Source: a candidate division KSB1 bacterium (lineage in GTDB: Bacteria > Zhuqueibacterota > Zhuqueibacteria > Residuimicrobiales > Krinioviventaceae). From it: 64,000 bases of DNA. Below, piece after piece: positions 36,238 to 45,842 of the stretch. The notes beneath the pieces were generated by a model. It had not been told where the DNA came from. It did not search any database and saw only the letters and a list, made by a program, of their open reading frames with translations. Made by a program: the position numbers and the translations under genes. The stretch's first letter is position 1, and each line of letters begins with the position of its first letter. The stretch covers positions 1 to 64,000 of the forward strand of contig JAXHMJ010000003.1 in assembly GCA_034521575.1 (NCBI GenBank), in the 5' to 3' direction.

Positions 36238-36777
36238 ATGAATCCAGCAAACTTACATGGCACCACAGTTCTGGGCCTCTTTCACAAGGGGACCGCTGTG
36301 ATGGCCGGTGACGGTCAAGTTACCTATGGCGATATCGTGCTTAAAGCCGGCGCCCGCAAGGTGCGGAAAATTTTCAATGACAGTGTTTTGGCCGGATTTG
36401 CCGGGACGCTTGCCGATGCGGTCACGCTGTTTGAACGCTTTGAAAACCGTTTGGGTGATGCCGGCGGACATCTGGGACGCGCTGCTGTTGAACTCGCCAA
36501 GGAATGGCGCACCGACCGCTATCTGCGGCGCCTGGATGCTGATCTGGCGGTCATGGATAAAAAAACACTGTTGATCGTTTCGGGCAACGGTGACGTGGTT
36601 GAACCGGATGATCAAATCGTCACCATCGGCTCCGGCGGTTCGTTTGCGCGTATCGCCGCCAAAGCGCTCATGACCCATTCTTCGCTAAACGCCGAGCAAA
36701 TCGCCAAAGAGGCTATGAAACTGACGGCAGAGATGTGTATTTATACCAATGACCGTATTCACTTAGAAACCCTTTAG
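36238..36777 (+). CDS. hslV: ATP-dependent protease subunit HslV
   Basis: HslV is the proteasome-like peptidase of the HslUV protease. The 179-residue protein begins MNPANLHGTTVLG; cleavage before the first Thr of TTVLG would expose the catalytic N-terminal threonine. ALGDGQVT-type and GFAGTLADAVTLFERFE blocks are present, as is GSGGSFARIAAKAL. The GGGGATTT site precedes ATG 36238. hslU follows 17 bases downstream, so the two subunits are made together. Confidence 0.95.
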   Translation: MNPANLHGTTVLGLFHKGTAVMAGDGQVTYGDIVLKAGARKVRKIFNDSVLAGFAGTLADAVTLFERFENRLGDAGGHLGRAAVELAKEWRTDRYLRRLDADLAVMDKKTLLIVSGNGDVVEPDDQIVTIGSGGSFARIAAKALMTHSSLNAEQIAKEAMKLTAEMCIYTNDRIHLETL

Positions 36778-36794
36778 ACTTTTCGCGAGAGCCT

Positions 36795-38129
36795 ATGAAT
36801 CTGACACCACGGCAAATTGTTTCCGAGCTGGATAAATATATTATCGGACAGGATGATGCAAAAAAAGCGGTCGCCATTGCCCTGCGCAACCGCTGGCGTC
36901 GTCAGCAGGTTTCTGATGATATGCGCGCGGAAATACTTCCCAATAATATTATTCTGATCGGTGCAACCGGTGTGGGCAAAACAGAAATATCCCGGCGTCT
37001 GGCCGGACTTGATAATGCTCCGTTTATCAAAGTAGAAGCCTCCAAATTTACCGAAGTGGGATATGTCGGACGCGATGTGGAATCCATTGTTCGCGATCTG
37101 GTTGATCACTCGGTGAATTATATGCGTTCCGAGCATGTGAGCGCTGTGGAACAGCCCGCTCTGGAAGCGGCGCTGGAAAATCTGCTCACCCTCTTGTGTG
37201 CCCAGCAGCTCGAGACCCCGGACGACTCTAAAGTTGATAAACGTCAGCTGCATGATCTGCGGCAGGAATTGCGGCCGCAACTCGAAGACTGCGAACTGGA
37301 TGATCTCATGGTAGAGCTGGATGTGGATGCCGAACCGTCGGGCATGATGCAGATCATTTCCCCCATCGGAATGGAAGAAATGGGCCTGAATATCCAGGAT
37401 TTATTATCCCCGTTTATGGGAACACGCCGAAAAAAACGCCGTGTCAAGGTGGGTGAAGCGATGGTGATCCTGCAGCAGCAGGAAACCGAGAAACTGATCG
37501 ACATGGAGCAGATCATTCAGGAGGCCATCGAACGCGTTGAGGAAAGCGGAATTGTGTTCCTTGACGAGATCGATAAAATCGCCGGTTCGAACGATAGCGA
37601 TAATCCGGATGTATCCCGCGAAGGTGTGCAGCGGGATCTGCTGCCGGTGATCGAAGGTACCAATGTCATTACCAAATACGGTATGGTGCAAACCGATCAT
37701 ATTTTGTTCATTGCATCCGGCGCCTTTCACATGTCAAAACCTTCGGATTTGATTCCGGAACTTCAGGGCCGGTTCCCCATCCGGGTGGAAATGGATGATT
37801 TGACCAAAGAAGATTTTGAACGTATTTTGACCGAGCCGCGCAATGCCCTGATCAAACAATACAAATCGTTGCTAAAGTCAGAAGGCGTATCGCTTTCTTT
37901 CACCCGTGGCGCCATTTCGGAAATCGCCGAGTTTGCCACCCAGGTAAATGCCCGCAGCGAAAATATCGGCGCCCGCAGACTGCATACCATGATGAGCAAT
38001 CTGTTGGAAGATTTTCTATTCGAATTACCGGACACCGAGATGGAAAAAATAAAGATCACCCAAAAAACGGTCAAAGAACAACTTAAAGCTCTGGTCCAGG
38101 ATGAAGACCTGAGTCAGTATATTTTGTAA
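36795..38129 (+). CDS. hslU: ATP-dependent protease ATPase subunit HslU
   Basis: HslU is the ClpX-type AAA+ unfoldase that feeds HslV. The 444-residue protein starts MNLTPRQIVSELDKYIIGQDDAKKA, with Walker A GATGVGKTE and the pore-loop GYVGRDVESIVRDL. It also has Walker B GIVFLDEIDKIA, sensor regions, and the C-terminal block SENIGARRLHTMM. The intermediate I-domain lies between residues about 110 and 240 and is acidic. The HslV-docking C-terminus ends SQYIL. Confidence 0.97.
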   Translation: MNLTPRQIVSELDKYIIGQDDAKKAVAIALRNRWRRQQVSDDMRAEILPNNIILIGATGVGKTEISRRLAGLDNAPFIKVEASKFTEVGYVGRDVESIVRDLVDHSVNYMRSEHVSAVEQPALEAALENLLTLLCAQQLETPDDSKVDKRQLHDLRQELRPQLEDCELDDLMVELDVDAEPSGMMQIISPIGMEEMGLNIQDLLSPFMGTRRKKRRVKVGEAMVILQQQETEKLIDMEQIIQEAIERVEESGIVFLDEIDKIAGSNDSDNPDVSREGVQRDLLPVIEGTNVITKYGMVQTDHILFIASGAFHMSKPSDLIPELQGRFPIRVEMDDLTKEDFERILTEPRNALIKQYKSLLKSEGVSLSFTRGAISEIAEFATQVNARSENIGARRLHTMMSNLLEDFLFELPDTEMEKIKITQKTVKEQLKALVQDEDLSQYIL

Positions 38130-38141
38130 TGGAGGCGTACT

Positions 38142-39056
38142 ATGAAACGAGATTTTCTGCAAATTACGGATTTTACCCGGGATGAAATCCTGGATATACT
38201 GGATACATGCGCAGAGCTTAAACGCAAAACCAAATCCGGGACAGAGCATCATTTACTCAAGGGGCAGACCCTGGCTATGCTGTTCCAGAAACCGTCGACC
38301 CGGACCCGTATTTCATTCGAAGTGGGTATGTATCAATTGGGCGGTCATGCTCTGTATTTGAGTCCGAATGAAGTCGGGCTGGGCAAACGGGAATCCGTGG
38401 CCGATGTGGCGCGGGTGATTTCGCGGTTTTGCAACGGCATTATGGCCCGGGTATTCGGGCATGATATTGTCAGGGAACTGGCCCAACACGCGGAGGTGCC
38501 GGTGATCTGCGGACTGTCCGATCTGACGCATCCCTGTCAGGTGCTGGGTGATCTTTTCACCATTCAGGAACACAAGGGCAAAGTAGAGAATTTGTGCATT
38601 GCCTATGTGGGCGACGGCAATAATGTGGCGCATTCCTGGATCAATCTGGCTTCGCGGTTAAACATTGTCCTGCGCATCGGCTGTCCCGAAGGCTATGAGC
38701 CGGATGCCGAGCTGCTGACGCGGGCGCGTGCTGAAACACATTGCGATATTCTTATTTATCATGATCCGGTGCAGGCCGTCAAAGATGCGGATGTGGTGTA
38801 TACAGACGTGTGGGCCAGCATGGGACAGGAGGAAGAAGCGGCTCAGCGTAAAAAGATCTTTCAGCCGTTTCAGGTGAACGATGAGCTGTTGTCACATGCC
38901 AAATCCGACGTCATTGTTGAACATTGTCTGCCGGCGCACCGCGGGGATGAAATTACCGATTCGGTGATGGATGGTAAACATGCTGTGGTGTTTGACGAAG
39001 CGGAAAACCGGCTGCATATCCAGAAAGCGATTCTGGTTAAATTGATGGCAAAGTAA
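38142..39056 (+). CDS. argF: ornithine carbamoyltransferase
   Basis: The enzyme makes citrulline from ornithine and carbamoyl phosphate in arginine synthesis. The 304-residue protein has the carbamoyl-phosphate motif KPSTRTRISFE, HPCQVLGDLFTI, YVGDGNNVAHSW, DVWASMGQEEE and the ornithine-binding HCLPAHRGDEI. GGAGG precedes ATG 38142. It follows hslU after 12 bases, so it may be the last gene of the long operon; no other arg genes are nearby. Confidence 0.95.
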   Translation: MKRDFLQITDFTRDEILDILDTCAELKRKTKSGTEHHLLKGQTLAMLFQKPSTRTRISFEVGMYQLGGHALYLSPNEVGLGKRESVADVARVISRFCNGIMARVFGHDIVRELAQHAEVPVICGLSDLTHPCQVLGDLFTIQEHKGKVENLCIAYVGDGNNVAHSWINLASRLNIVLRIGCPEGYEPDAELLTRARAETHCDILIYHDPVQAVKDADVVYTDVWASMGQEEEAAQRKKIFQPFQVNDELLSHAKSDVIVEHCLPAHRGDEITDSVMDGKHAVVFDEAENRLHIQKAILVKLMAK

Positions 39057-39395
39057 TCGGCTTTAATGCACGTTGAACAGCTTGCCGGAACAGTCCAGAG
39101 AGTAAACCCTTCCGGGTTGAACCGAATGTTTGCAATAATCCTGAGCAGGGGGATTATGTCGCAGCATAACCTGTGTTTTAAAAACTGATTTCATGTGATA
39201 CGGGAATGAATCTGTTTTTTTAAATGTATAATAAAGTACAGGTCAAACCGAACATTGTTTTACTGCCTCCACATTCCAAATGAATGATTTTTTACGACCT
39301 CGCTTAAATCATCTGTTTCCCTACTGATCCTTTGACCTTTTGTGAGTATTCAATATGATTGGTTATCAAAAAACTGGATTTTTACAGGGAGGTGA
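39057..39395. other. intergenic region after argF
   Basis: About 340 bases contain no recognisable coding frame. An AACCCTTCCGGGTTGAAC inverted repeat at 39105-39122 might be a weak hairpin, but no T run follows. The last bases hold AGGGAGGTGA, the ribosome site for the next gene. Confidence 0.45.
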
Positions 39396-40143
39396 ATGAT
39401 GTATCGTCTGTTTTTTTATCTTGTTTTGCCTGATTTTGATCGGGGAGAATCATATCTACGCACGCATTGAAACCAAGCGAGTGCCCGATGATTTGGATGC
39501 TTACTCCGGATTTGGAGTTGCGGGGGCGATTTATACAGATTATCCCATAATTGGCGCTGATGATGAGAATGGCAATGATGCCGGTTCTGCTTGTACTTAC
39601 CCTCTTGCCCCCCGGTTGCCTGTCGGTTTATCAGCCGTCCTGTCTGAGCAGGCTGTTGTGCTTGAATGGTTAGAATCCGCCGAGTCGGATTTGTCGCATT
39701 ACCATGTCTATTAGTTGTATGATTTGGCTGCCGGTCCTCAGTATACCGATTTGAATGTGATGCCGGATCAGACCTACACCTACAGCGTCACTGCCGTGGA
39801 TGGCCATGAAAATGAGAGCCGTTACAGCGAAACGGTTATATCAGGCGTTACCCGGGTCCTGGATTCACCCGCACGACCTGTCGCGTATCAACTCAAAGCC
39901 AATTTCCCGAATCCGTTCAATCTGTATACACGAATCGAGTATGATTTGCCGGAATCCGCCGAGGTCTGTATCTCGATATATGATATCAATGGAAAATTTG
40001 TCAGCCATCTCATTCAAACACGTCAAAATGCAGGATCATACAAAATAATTTGGCAGCCTGAGAACCTGTCGTCAGGCACCTATCTGATCCGTATGCAGGC
40101 GGATGGATTTACCTCAGTGCATAAATGTTTGTTTCTCAAGTAA
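39396..40143 (+). pseudogene. secreted FG-GAP/FN3 fragment with C-terminal sorting domain
   Basis: ATG 39396 behind AGGGAGGTGA starts a signal peptide that shifts frame at a run of seven T. Removing one T joins MMYRLFFI to LFCLILIGENHIYA. The mature part begins with a piece of an FG-GAP (integrin-like) repeat, FGVAGAIYTDYPIIGADDENGNDAGSA. It then passes into a fibronectin-III-like piece with an in-frame TAG at 39712-39714, and ends with the sorting domain NFPNPFNLYTRIEYDLPES and CLFLK. The join of one repeat fragment to FN3 suggests a larger gene collapsed by deletion. It is upstream of a secreted hydrolase with the same C-terminal domain. Confidence 0.7.
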
Positions 40144-40162
40144 AATAATTACGAGTTCTATC

Positions 40163-42442
40163 ATGTTGAAAAAACAGGTTGTATTGTTTTTATTGTTAAC
40201 AGGTACTGTGTCTCTTGCCCATTCCGGTGTTTCCACCTTTGCATTCAACATAAACGGGCACAAACATAACATGCCTGAAGATCTTGTTCAACGTGCTGTG
40301 CAGGAATGGTATGAAGCGTCATTTGACAGCGCAGCATTGATCGCACATATGGACAGTCTGGTTTCCAAATTTGACCTGAGATATGGCCTGGATGTTCTTG
40401 AAATACGGCTGCCGGACAGTCTGATGCTCCTGTATTTGGTCGACAGTTCTGGTACAGATATGTTTTCAGGCCGAATCATTCTGGATGCGGTGAAGCTGTA
40501 CATGGTCGGATTCGGCTGTGACCTGTATGCAGACGTATCTTGTACTGGGTTGCAGTTCAGCGGTAACAGTTCTTTCAATCAGGGCGATTATCAACTGCAT
40601 TTGAATCCTCTGCGGGTACTGGAACCTGAGGTGGTGGTGTATGACAGCGGCTGCGGATTGGGCGAGTTGTCGCTGATGGTTTTGCAGGAACTGTTCAAAG
40701 AAGCTATTATGGAATATCTTGAAGAATTTTCCTCTCAAGTTGTGTCGTTTTTATCCCGGGATTTGCTTGCCCGTCTCAACCCCATCCAGTCTCTGGGAAT
40801 TCATAACCCCGAATTGCTGGCTGCGGCTGTGCGAGGTTTTCCCATGCACATGAGGCTGTATACACAATACGACAACGATCAGGATACCGTGCAGCTGGTA
40901 CAGCATTTTGATATTCTGACGGGCACAGTTGAAAATCCGCAGGCCTTTGTGGGTATTGAACCGGATCTGGTCACAGAGCCATTGCTGCGGCATGGAGGTT
41001 TTGCTTGTAATTACTGGACTTTGCAGCATGCATTTGCATGGCATACAAACTGGGATGAAGCGCAGCGGGTTAATGCCGTGTTCAATGTAATGCAGGAATA
41101 CGGCATTACAGGATATCGAGTGGAAGCACGCTGGCGTGATCTGCAGAAATACTTTCTACACGGTCCGGACCTGAACCCGGATGACCTGACGCCTGCCATG
41201 ATTAATGCTTGCCTCGCGGATACGGCAATTTGGAACAGCGATGAATTTGACCGTCTGCAGAGGATTCTGGACAAAGGCAATTCATCCGAACTGGTGCCGC
41301 TTATGATCCTGGGAACCGGGCATGAGGATGCACTGCCTCTCCTGAATGACGGCCGTGTTGTTGCTCCTGCGACGGAAACCTGGATGGCTTTGGGTTTTAG
41401 CGGTGTGAATGCAGACGAATATCTGTACAATCTGAAACTGCTTGCGCATGCAGTAGTTCGCCGGTATGCAAATAAAGTGGACGTCTGGCAGCTGGAAAAT
41501 GAACTCAATGCGGCGGGCTGGGCAGCTGCCGATTCAATGTGGTGGCGCAAAGGCGATTTGTGGCTGGATGCGGGTTTTAGAGACCGGGTGTGGTCGACTC
41601 TGGTGAGTGCAGTGCGGGCAGAGGATGCAACAGCCCGTATTGCCCATGATTTTCACATACTCGACATCATGCCGGCATTGCATGCCTGGCTGGATGATCT
41701 GGACATTGTGGGCGTGAATTTTTATCCCAACGCCATGACAGCCTTGCCGGTGCTCGGATTTGGTGTCGGCGACTATGTCTGGGCGGTACGGCGGGCACTA
41801 ACAGGACTGGGACGTCCGGATCTGCCGGTGTGGGTGATTGAAACCGGCTATCCGGGAAAAGAGAGTACAGATCCGCCGGACAGTCTGACGCTGACAGAGG
41901 ACAGCGGATTTTTTAGTGAATCCCGACAGGCTGCTTATATCCGTGACGCGCTGCAATCGGCGGCTGAAAACGGCGCGCGCGGTTTTTTTTATTACACGCT
42001 GACCACAGTAGAGAATGATGATGAAAACGCGCCGGCTCTGGACCGGCATTTGCGCTATTGCGGATTGGTTCGCAGAGATTCGGACGCTGCCAAACCGGGC
42101 TTGCCGGTGTTTGCGCAGACGCTTCATCAACTGCGCAGTTCGGTATATGAAAATCGGCCGCAAACACCGGAACAGGAACTTTTGATTGCGCCAAATCCTT
42201 TTAACAGGCGTACGTTTATTCGGTTCATCCTAAAAAAACCGCAACACATTCGTGTTTGCATGTTTAATATAAAGGGACGGCTGGTGGCGCGAATCCTGGA
42301 TTGTCAAAAGAGACGGGGTTGTCATCATATTGCATGGACAGCAGTCGATGATAATGGCCGTGCGCTGCCAAGCGGCATTTACTTTTGTAGTGTCAGCGGT
42401 CGGCATTATGCCCAAACCGCCAAACTGATTGTTTTAAAATGA
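40163..42442 (+). CDS. secreted clan GH-A-like glycoside hydrolase with sorting domain
   Basis: The 759-residue protein has a signal peptide (MLKKQVVLFLLLTGTVSLAHS) and an N-terminal region of about 270 residues that I do not recognise. A TIM-barrel-like domain follows. Around residue 460 is WQLENELNA, the Asn-Glu pair that marks the acid/base of clan GH-A enzymes. About 115 residues later VWVIETGYPG places the likely nucleophile Glu. The tail (PNPFNRRTFIRFILKK, FNIKGRLVARIL, LPSGIYFCSV, KLIVLK) is a C-terminal sorting domain. It probably hydrolyses an extracellular glycan; the GH family (GH5, GH39, GH53-like or new) cannot be settled by eye. I chose ATG 40163 over an upstream in-frame ATG because it starts the signal peptide. 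Confidence 0.7.
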   Translation: MLKKQVVLFLLLTGTVSLAHSGVSTFAFNINGHKHNMPEDLVQRAVQEWYEASFDSAALIAHMDSLVSKFDLRYGLDVLEIRLPDSLMLLYLVDSSGTDMFSGRIILDAVKLYMVGFGCDLYADVSCTGLQFSGNSSFNQGDYQLHLNPLRVLEPEVVVYDSGCGLGELSLMVLQELFKEAIMEYLEEFSSQVVSFLSRDLLARLNPIQSLGIHNPELLAAAVRGFPMHMRLYTQYDNDQDTVQLVQHFDILTGTVENPQAFVGIEPDLVTEPLLRHGGFACNYWTLQHAFAWHTNWDEAQRVNAVFNVMQEYGITGYRVEARWRDLQKYFLHGPDLNPDDLTPAMINACLADTAIWNSDEFDRLQRILDKGNSSELVPLMILGTGHEDALPLLNDGRVVAPATETWMALGFSGVNADEYLYNLKLLAHAVVRRYANKVDVWQLENELNAAGWAAADSMWWRKGDLWLDAGFRDRVWSTLVSAVRAEDATARIAHDFHILDIMPALHAWLDDLDIVGVNFYPNAMTALPVLGFGVGDYVWAVRRALTGLGRPDLPVWVIETGYPGKESTDPPDSLTLTEDSGFFSESRQAAYIRDALQSAAENGARGFFYYTLTTVENDDENAPALDRHLRYCGLVRRDSDAAKPGLPVFAQTLHQLRSSVYENRPQTPEQELLIAPNPFNRRTFIRFILKKPQHIRVCMFNIKGRLVARILDCQKRRGCHHIAWTAVDDNGRALPSGIYFCSVSGRHYAQTAKLIVLK

Positions 42443-42847
42443 CCGGCGTTGCAAAGGGGTTATAAAATATGATTTGTTTGAGACCAATACACACCGGCAA
42501 CGGCGGAGCTGCGTGGGTAAGAACCGGCAACTCGATGCTGGTGAAATATTTATTTTAAAGAGATTGTTAATTAAGATAGACCTATATCATCAGTAAAGCA
42601 TACTCTGACCCCCCGTTTCCTTTACGAATTTTTCTTTCCTGTCATTTGATGATATGATTCCGACCCCGAACCGGCAGTTCTGTTTCTAATTTCCGATCCT
42701 GTTAACATCAAAAAGATGTTGTTTTTCCGCGTGGCGCAGAATCTGTGTATTTCTGAGCGCAATTGCATTTCAGATAATACCGGCTGTGGCAGCGTAACGG
42801 TATGTAACAGACCGTTGTTCGGTTCATTTTATGTGGAGGTAAAAATC
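42443..42847. other. intergenic region with a possible C-terminal gene remnant
   Basis: Around 42510-42558 one frame reads RTGNSMLVKYLF then TAA, which resembles the last residues of sorting-domain proteins in this window (TGKMMLVK). It may be the tail of a deleted gene. The rest, up to the GTGGAGGT ribosome site of the next gene, holds nothing that I recognise. Confidence 0.35.
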
Positions 42848-45010
42848 ATGTCACAAAAAACATTGTTTTGGGGATTTGTGCTTCTCGTGATTTTGCTGGT
42901 TGTGGCGATTGTTTTCAGTCAAATACCGCCGCAAATCCATTATCAGGGGATGCTGCATGACAGCGCGGGGGAACCGGTGAATGATCGGTTGTCCGTAACG
43001 TTTTATCTGTATGCCGGTGTGACCGGTGGTGCCGCTCTCTGGCAGGAATCGTATGATACCCTGCAGGTTACAAACGGTCATTTCAGTGTGCTCCTGGGGG
43101 CGGTGAATCCGATCCCGGGCTCGATATTCGACGGTGCTTCTCTTTATCTGACCCTCAAGGTAGCCGGAGATCAAGAAATGCAGCCGCGTCAGCCGCTGGT
43201 CAGTGTGGGGTATGCGTTCAAGGCGCTGAACAGCGACAGTCTGGCCGGAAACAGTGCAGCGGATTTTGTAGAGAAAGGCGAGGAAAACAGCGTCAATACA
43301 CTCATGCTGTCGGATGATGCCGTGACCGCAGACAAGATTGGTCCGGACATTGTCAGCAGTATTGATGGTGTATCCCATGACGGCGGGAATGTGGATTTGG
43401 TGGCGGGCAGCAATGTGAACATTGTCCCGGATGATGCTGCCAACACGATCACCATATCCGCGTCCGGCGGACAGGGCGGCGGCGATATTACCGCTGTGAC
43501 GGCGGGAGCCGGATTGAACGGCGGCGGCGATGCCGGTGATGTGCAGCTGAATGTGAACGTGCCCCTGCATCTGTCTTCGGATCAGGATACCGTCATCCTC
43601 GGCAGCTGCGGCAGCGGTTTTGGTTATCTGGGCAGTCTGCTCTATGGTGTATACGGAGAGACCATCGGTGACCTGGATACCTGGGGCGTGCTGGGAAAAA
43701 ACGCTGTGGACGGGAACTGGGGTGGACTTGGCGGCGATGATGTCGGTATCAGGGGATACAGTCCCCACGGCCGCGGAATCTACGGTTCGAGTGATTCCAA
43801 TACCGGGGTGTATGGAAAAAACACGGTTAACGGATTTTACGGTTATCTGGGCGGTTCCGAGTATGCTGTTTATGGTGAGAATGCAGGTAAAAACACCTAT
43901 GCTTATCTCGGCGGCGACAGTGTCAGTGTATACGGCTCAGCCGGTAGTCCGATGAGCAGTCCGCATTATGCAGTCCTTGGAGAGAAAGGCAGCTGCTGGG
44001 GTGCGCTGGCAAGCAGTTATCATATGGATGAAGAATACGGTGTGGTGGGATTCAGCCAGATGGACCATGGTGTCTACGGGATCGGAGGATTAGAGAGTGC
44101 CGGAGTCTTTGGCCAAAATAGCGGCCACTATGGGTATTTAGGCGGTGATTATGGCGTTTATGGCGAGGCTGGTGTAGAAAATATGCCGGGGCATGGAAAG
44201 TTTGGATTTTTAGGCGGGAATACGGCTGCGGTATACGGCGAGAATCCGAATAATGGAAATTACGCATTTCTGGCAGGAGATACCAGTGCGGTGTTTGGCT
44301 ATACCGAATGGTCAAATTTTGCTGTATTCGGTGAAAATCCGCGGCTGCATTGCTGGGGCGCGCTGGCCGGTACGCATCCGGGCTATTCAGCTCAGCCTGA
44401 TAACGGCGTGTTTGGCTACAGTTTTGAGGGTGTCGGCGTGTGGGGTGAGAGCGAGACGGATATCGGCGTGTACGGCGACGGCGAGGTCGGTGTCAAAGCA
44501 CAGGGTTCTTACCGGGCCGGGTGGTTTGTCGGAGATGTGGATATCAGCGGCGCCTTGTCCAAGGGCGGCGGCGCGTTCAAAATCGACCATCCCCTGGATC
44601 CTGAGAACAAGTATCTGCAGCATTCCTTTGTCGAATCCCCGGATATGATGAACGTCTACAACGGCAATGTCGAGCTGGACGCCGGCGGTCGGGCTGTGGT
44701 TGAACTGCCGGACTGGTTCGAGGTCTTGAATCGCGATTTCCGCTATCAATTGACGGCCATCGGTGAACCGGGCCCGAACCTGCATATTTCTGAGGAGGTG
44801 CAGGACAACCGTTTTGTCATTGCCGGCGGAACCCCCGGTATGACCGTGTCCTGGCAGATCACCGGTATACGACAGGACCCCTGGGCGAAACAGCACCGAA
44901 TCCAGGTGGAAGTTAACAAACAGGGAGAAGAAAGCGGCCGGTATCTGTATCCCGAGGAAAACAGTGTGTCAGAGACGCAGGGTATTCATTATCAGATGAA
45001 TCAGAAATAA
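42848..45010 (+). CDS. secreted tail-fibre-like repeat protein
   Basis: I chose ATG 42848 because GTGGAGGT lies upstream and the frame opens with a signal/anchor helix (LFWGFVLLVILLVVAIVFSQ). The mature start IPPQIHYQGMLHDSAGEPVND is typical of a family of large secreted proteins in environmental bacteria. Residues about 200-250 (SSIDGVSHDGGNVDLVAGSN, TAGAGLNGGGDAG) resemble phage tail-fibre segments. From about 270 to 590 there are some 15 irregular repeats built on GVYGEN, YGYLGG and AVFG, separated by 15-25 residues. A beta-structured end domain (AGGRAVVELPDWFEVLN) closes it. There is no YPNPFNP domain. It is probably a fibrous surface or extracellular protein. Confidence 0.7.
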   Translation: MSQKTLFWGFVLLVILLVVAIVFSQIPPQIHYQGMLHDSAGEPVNDRLSVTFYLYAGVTGGAALWQESYDTLQVTNGHFSVLLGAVNPIPGSIFDGASLYLTLKVAGDQEMQPRQPLVSVGYAFKALNSDSLAGNSAADFVEKGEENSVNTLMLSDDAVTADKIGPDIVSSIDGVSHDGGNVDLVAGSNVNIVPDDAANTITISASGGQGGGDITAVTAGAGLNGGGDAGDVQLNVNVPLHLSSDQDTVILGSCGSGFGYLGSLLYGVYGETIGDLDTWGVLGKNAVDGNWGGLGGDDVGIRGYSPHGRGIYGSSDSNTGVYGKNTVNGFYGYLGGSEYAVYGENAGKNTYAYLGGDSVSVYGSAGSPMSSPHYAVLGEKGSCWGALASSYHMDEEYGVVGFSQMDHGVYGIGGLESAGVFGQNSGHYGYLGGDYGVYGEAGVENMPGHGKFGFLGGNTAAVYGENPNNGNYAFLAGDTSAVFGYTEWSNFAVFGENPRLHCWGALAGTHPGYSAQPDNGVFGYSFEGVGVWGESETDIGVYGDGEVGVKAQGSYRAGWFVGDVDISGALSKGGGAFKIDHPLDPENKYLQHSFVESPDMMNVYNGNVELDAGGRAVVELPDWFEVLNRDFRYQLTAIGEPGPNLHISEEVQDNRFVIAGGTPGMTVSWQITGIRQDPWAKQHRIQVEVNKQGEESGRYLYPEENSVSETQGIHYQMNQK

Positions 45011-45033
45011 ACTATAATTATAAAGGAAAAGTC

Positions 45034-45615
45034 ATGAGCTATTCAGATAAAAGAACTTGTTTGTTTCTGCTGGTGTTCCTCCTGTGTGTTTCCGGTGGTC
45101 TGATGTCACAAACAAGCGATACCTATATGTTAAAACGGGCGGTGACAGATGCCGGTGGCGGTCGCATGGCGTCCGGACAGTTCGCGTCCTGGAGCTCTGC
45201 CGGTGAACCCGTTTCCGCAGGCATGCTGCTCAGCGAAAACTACCGCATAGAGGCCGGATTCTGGGCCGGTGTTGACCTGGTGACAGGCGTGGATGAGGAT
45301 CCGGCAGCGGAAGGTTCTTTGCCGATGCAGTTTTATGTTCGACAAAATTATCCCAATCCGTTCAATCCGGCAACCACCATAGAATACGCACTGCCGCACG
45401 GCGCACGAGTCAGTCTGATTGTTTACGCTATGACCGGACGCCGTATTAAAGTTCTCATCAGCAATAGACAAGACGCCGGCGTGCATCAAGTGGTGTGGGA
45501 CGGCACGGACCACTCGGGACGCCGTGTGGCGTCCGGTGTGTATGTTTACCGGCTGTTGTATAAAGATGCGCCGCAAAATCGTGTGCATACTGGCAAGATG
45601 ATGCTGGTGAAATAA
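45034..45615 (+). CDS. small secreted protein with C-terminal sorting domain
   Basis: The 193-residue protein has a signal peptide (residues 1-26), a short beta-rich middle (SWSSAGEPVSAG, NYRIEAGFWAG) and a full sorting domain with QNYPNPFNPATTIEYALP, YAMTGRRIKVLI, RRVASGVYVYRLLY and KMMLVK. The middle part resembles leader sequences of autotransported surface proteins in Calditrichota/KSB1-type genomes. It lies 24 bases after the tail-fibre-like gene and is probably co-transcribed, perhaps as its partner or anchor. Confidence 0.75.
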   Translation: MSYSDKRTCLFLLVFLLCVSGGLMSQTSDTYMLKRAVTDAGGGRMASGQFASWSSAGEPVSAGMLLSENYRIEAGFWAGVDLVTGVDEDPAAEGSLPMQFYVRQNYPNPFNPATTIEYALPHGARVSLIVYAMTGRRIKVLISNRQDAGVHQVVWDGTDHSGRRVASGVYVYRLLYKDAPQNRVHTGKMMLVK

Positions 45616-45619
45616 GAAC

Positions 45620-45647
45620 CGCCGGGCGGCGGGAGCGCCGCCCGGCG
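45620..45647 (+). terminator. perfect GC-rich hairpin after the sorting-domain gene
   Basis: CGCCGGGCGGCG and CGCCGCCCGGCG form a perfect 12-bp stem with a GGAG loop, 5 bases after the stop codon. No T run follows (TGTCAAGTC), so intrinsic termination is uncertain and it may instead protect the 3' end. Confidence 0.5.
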
Positions 45648-45842
45648 TGTCAAGTCAATAGTACGGATATTTGTCTCTCTGCCGGAACGATAAGGTGAAA
45701 ATGTTTTTTTGGGGGAATTACTTTGGATTTTCACGATAAAAATTTATATTTTATAAACCATTCATTGAATAGAAAAGCATATTCCAAATTGCCGCGTTCC
45801 GGATAAATCCGAGTCCGGGGGCTGCTGCAGAGGGAAATAACC

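Noticed and set aside
42851-43768. 305-codon minus-strand frame
   Set aside because: It is the antisense shadow of the tail-fibre-like gene, whose plus frame has a signal peptide and clear repeats.
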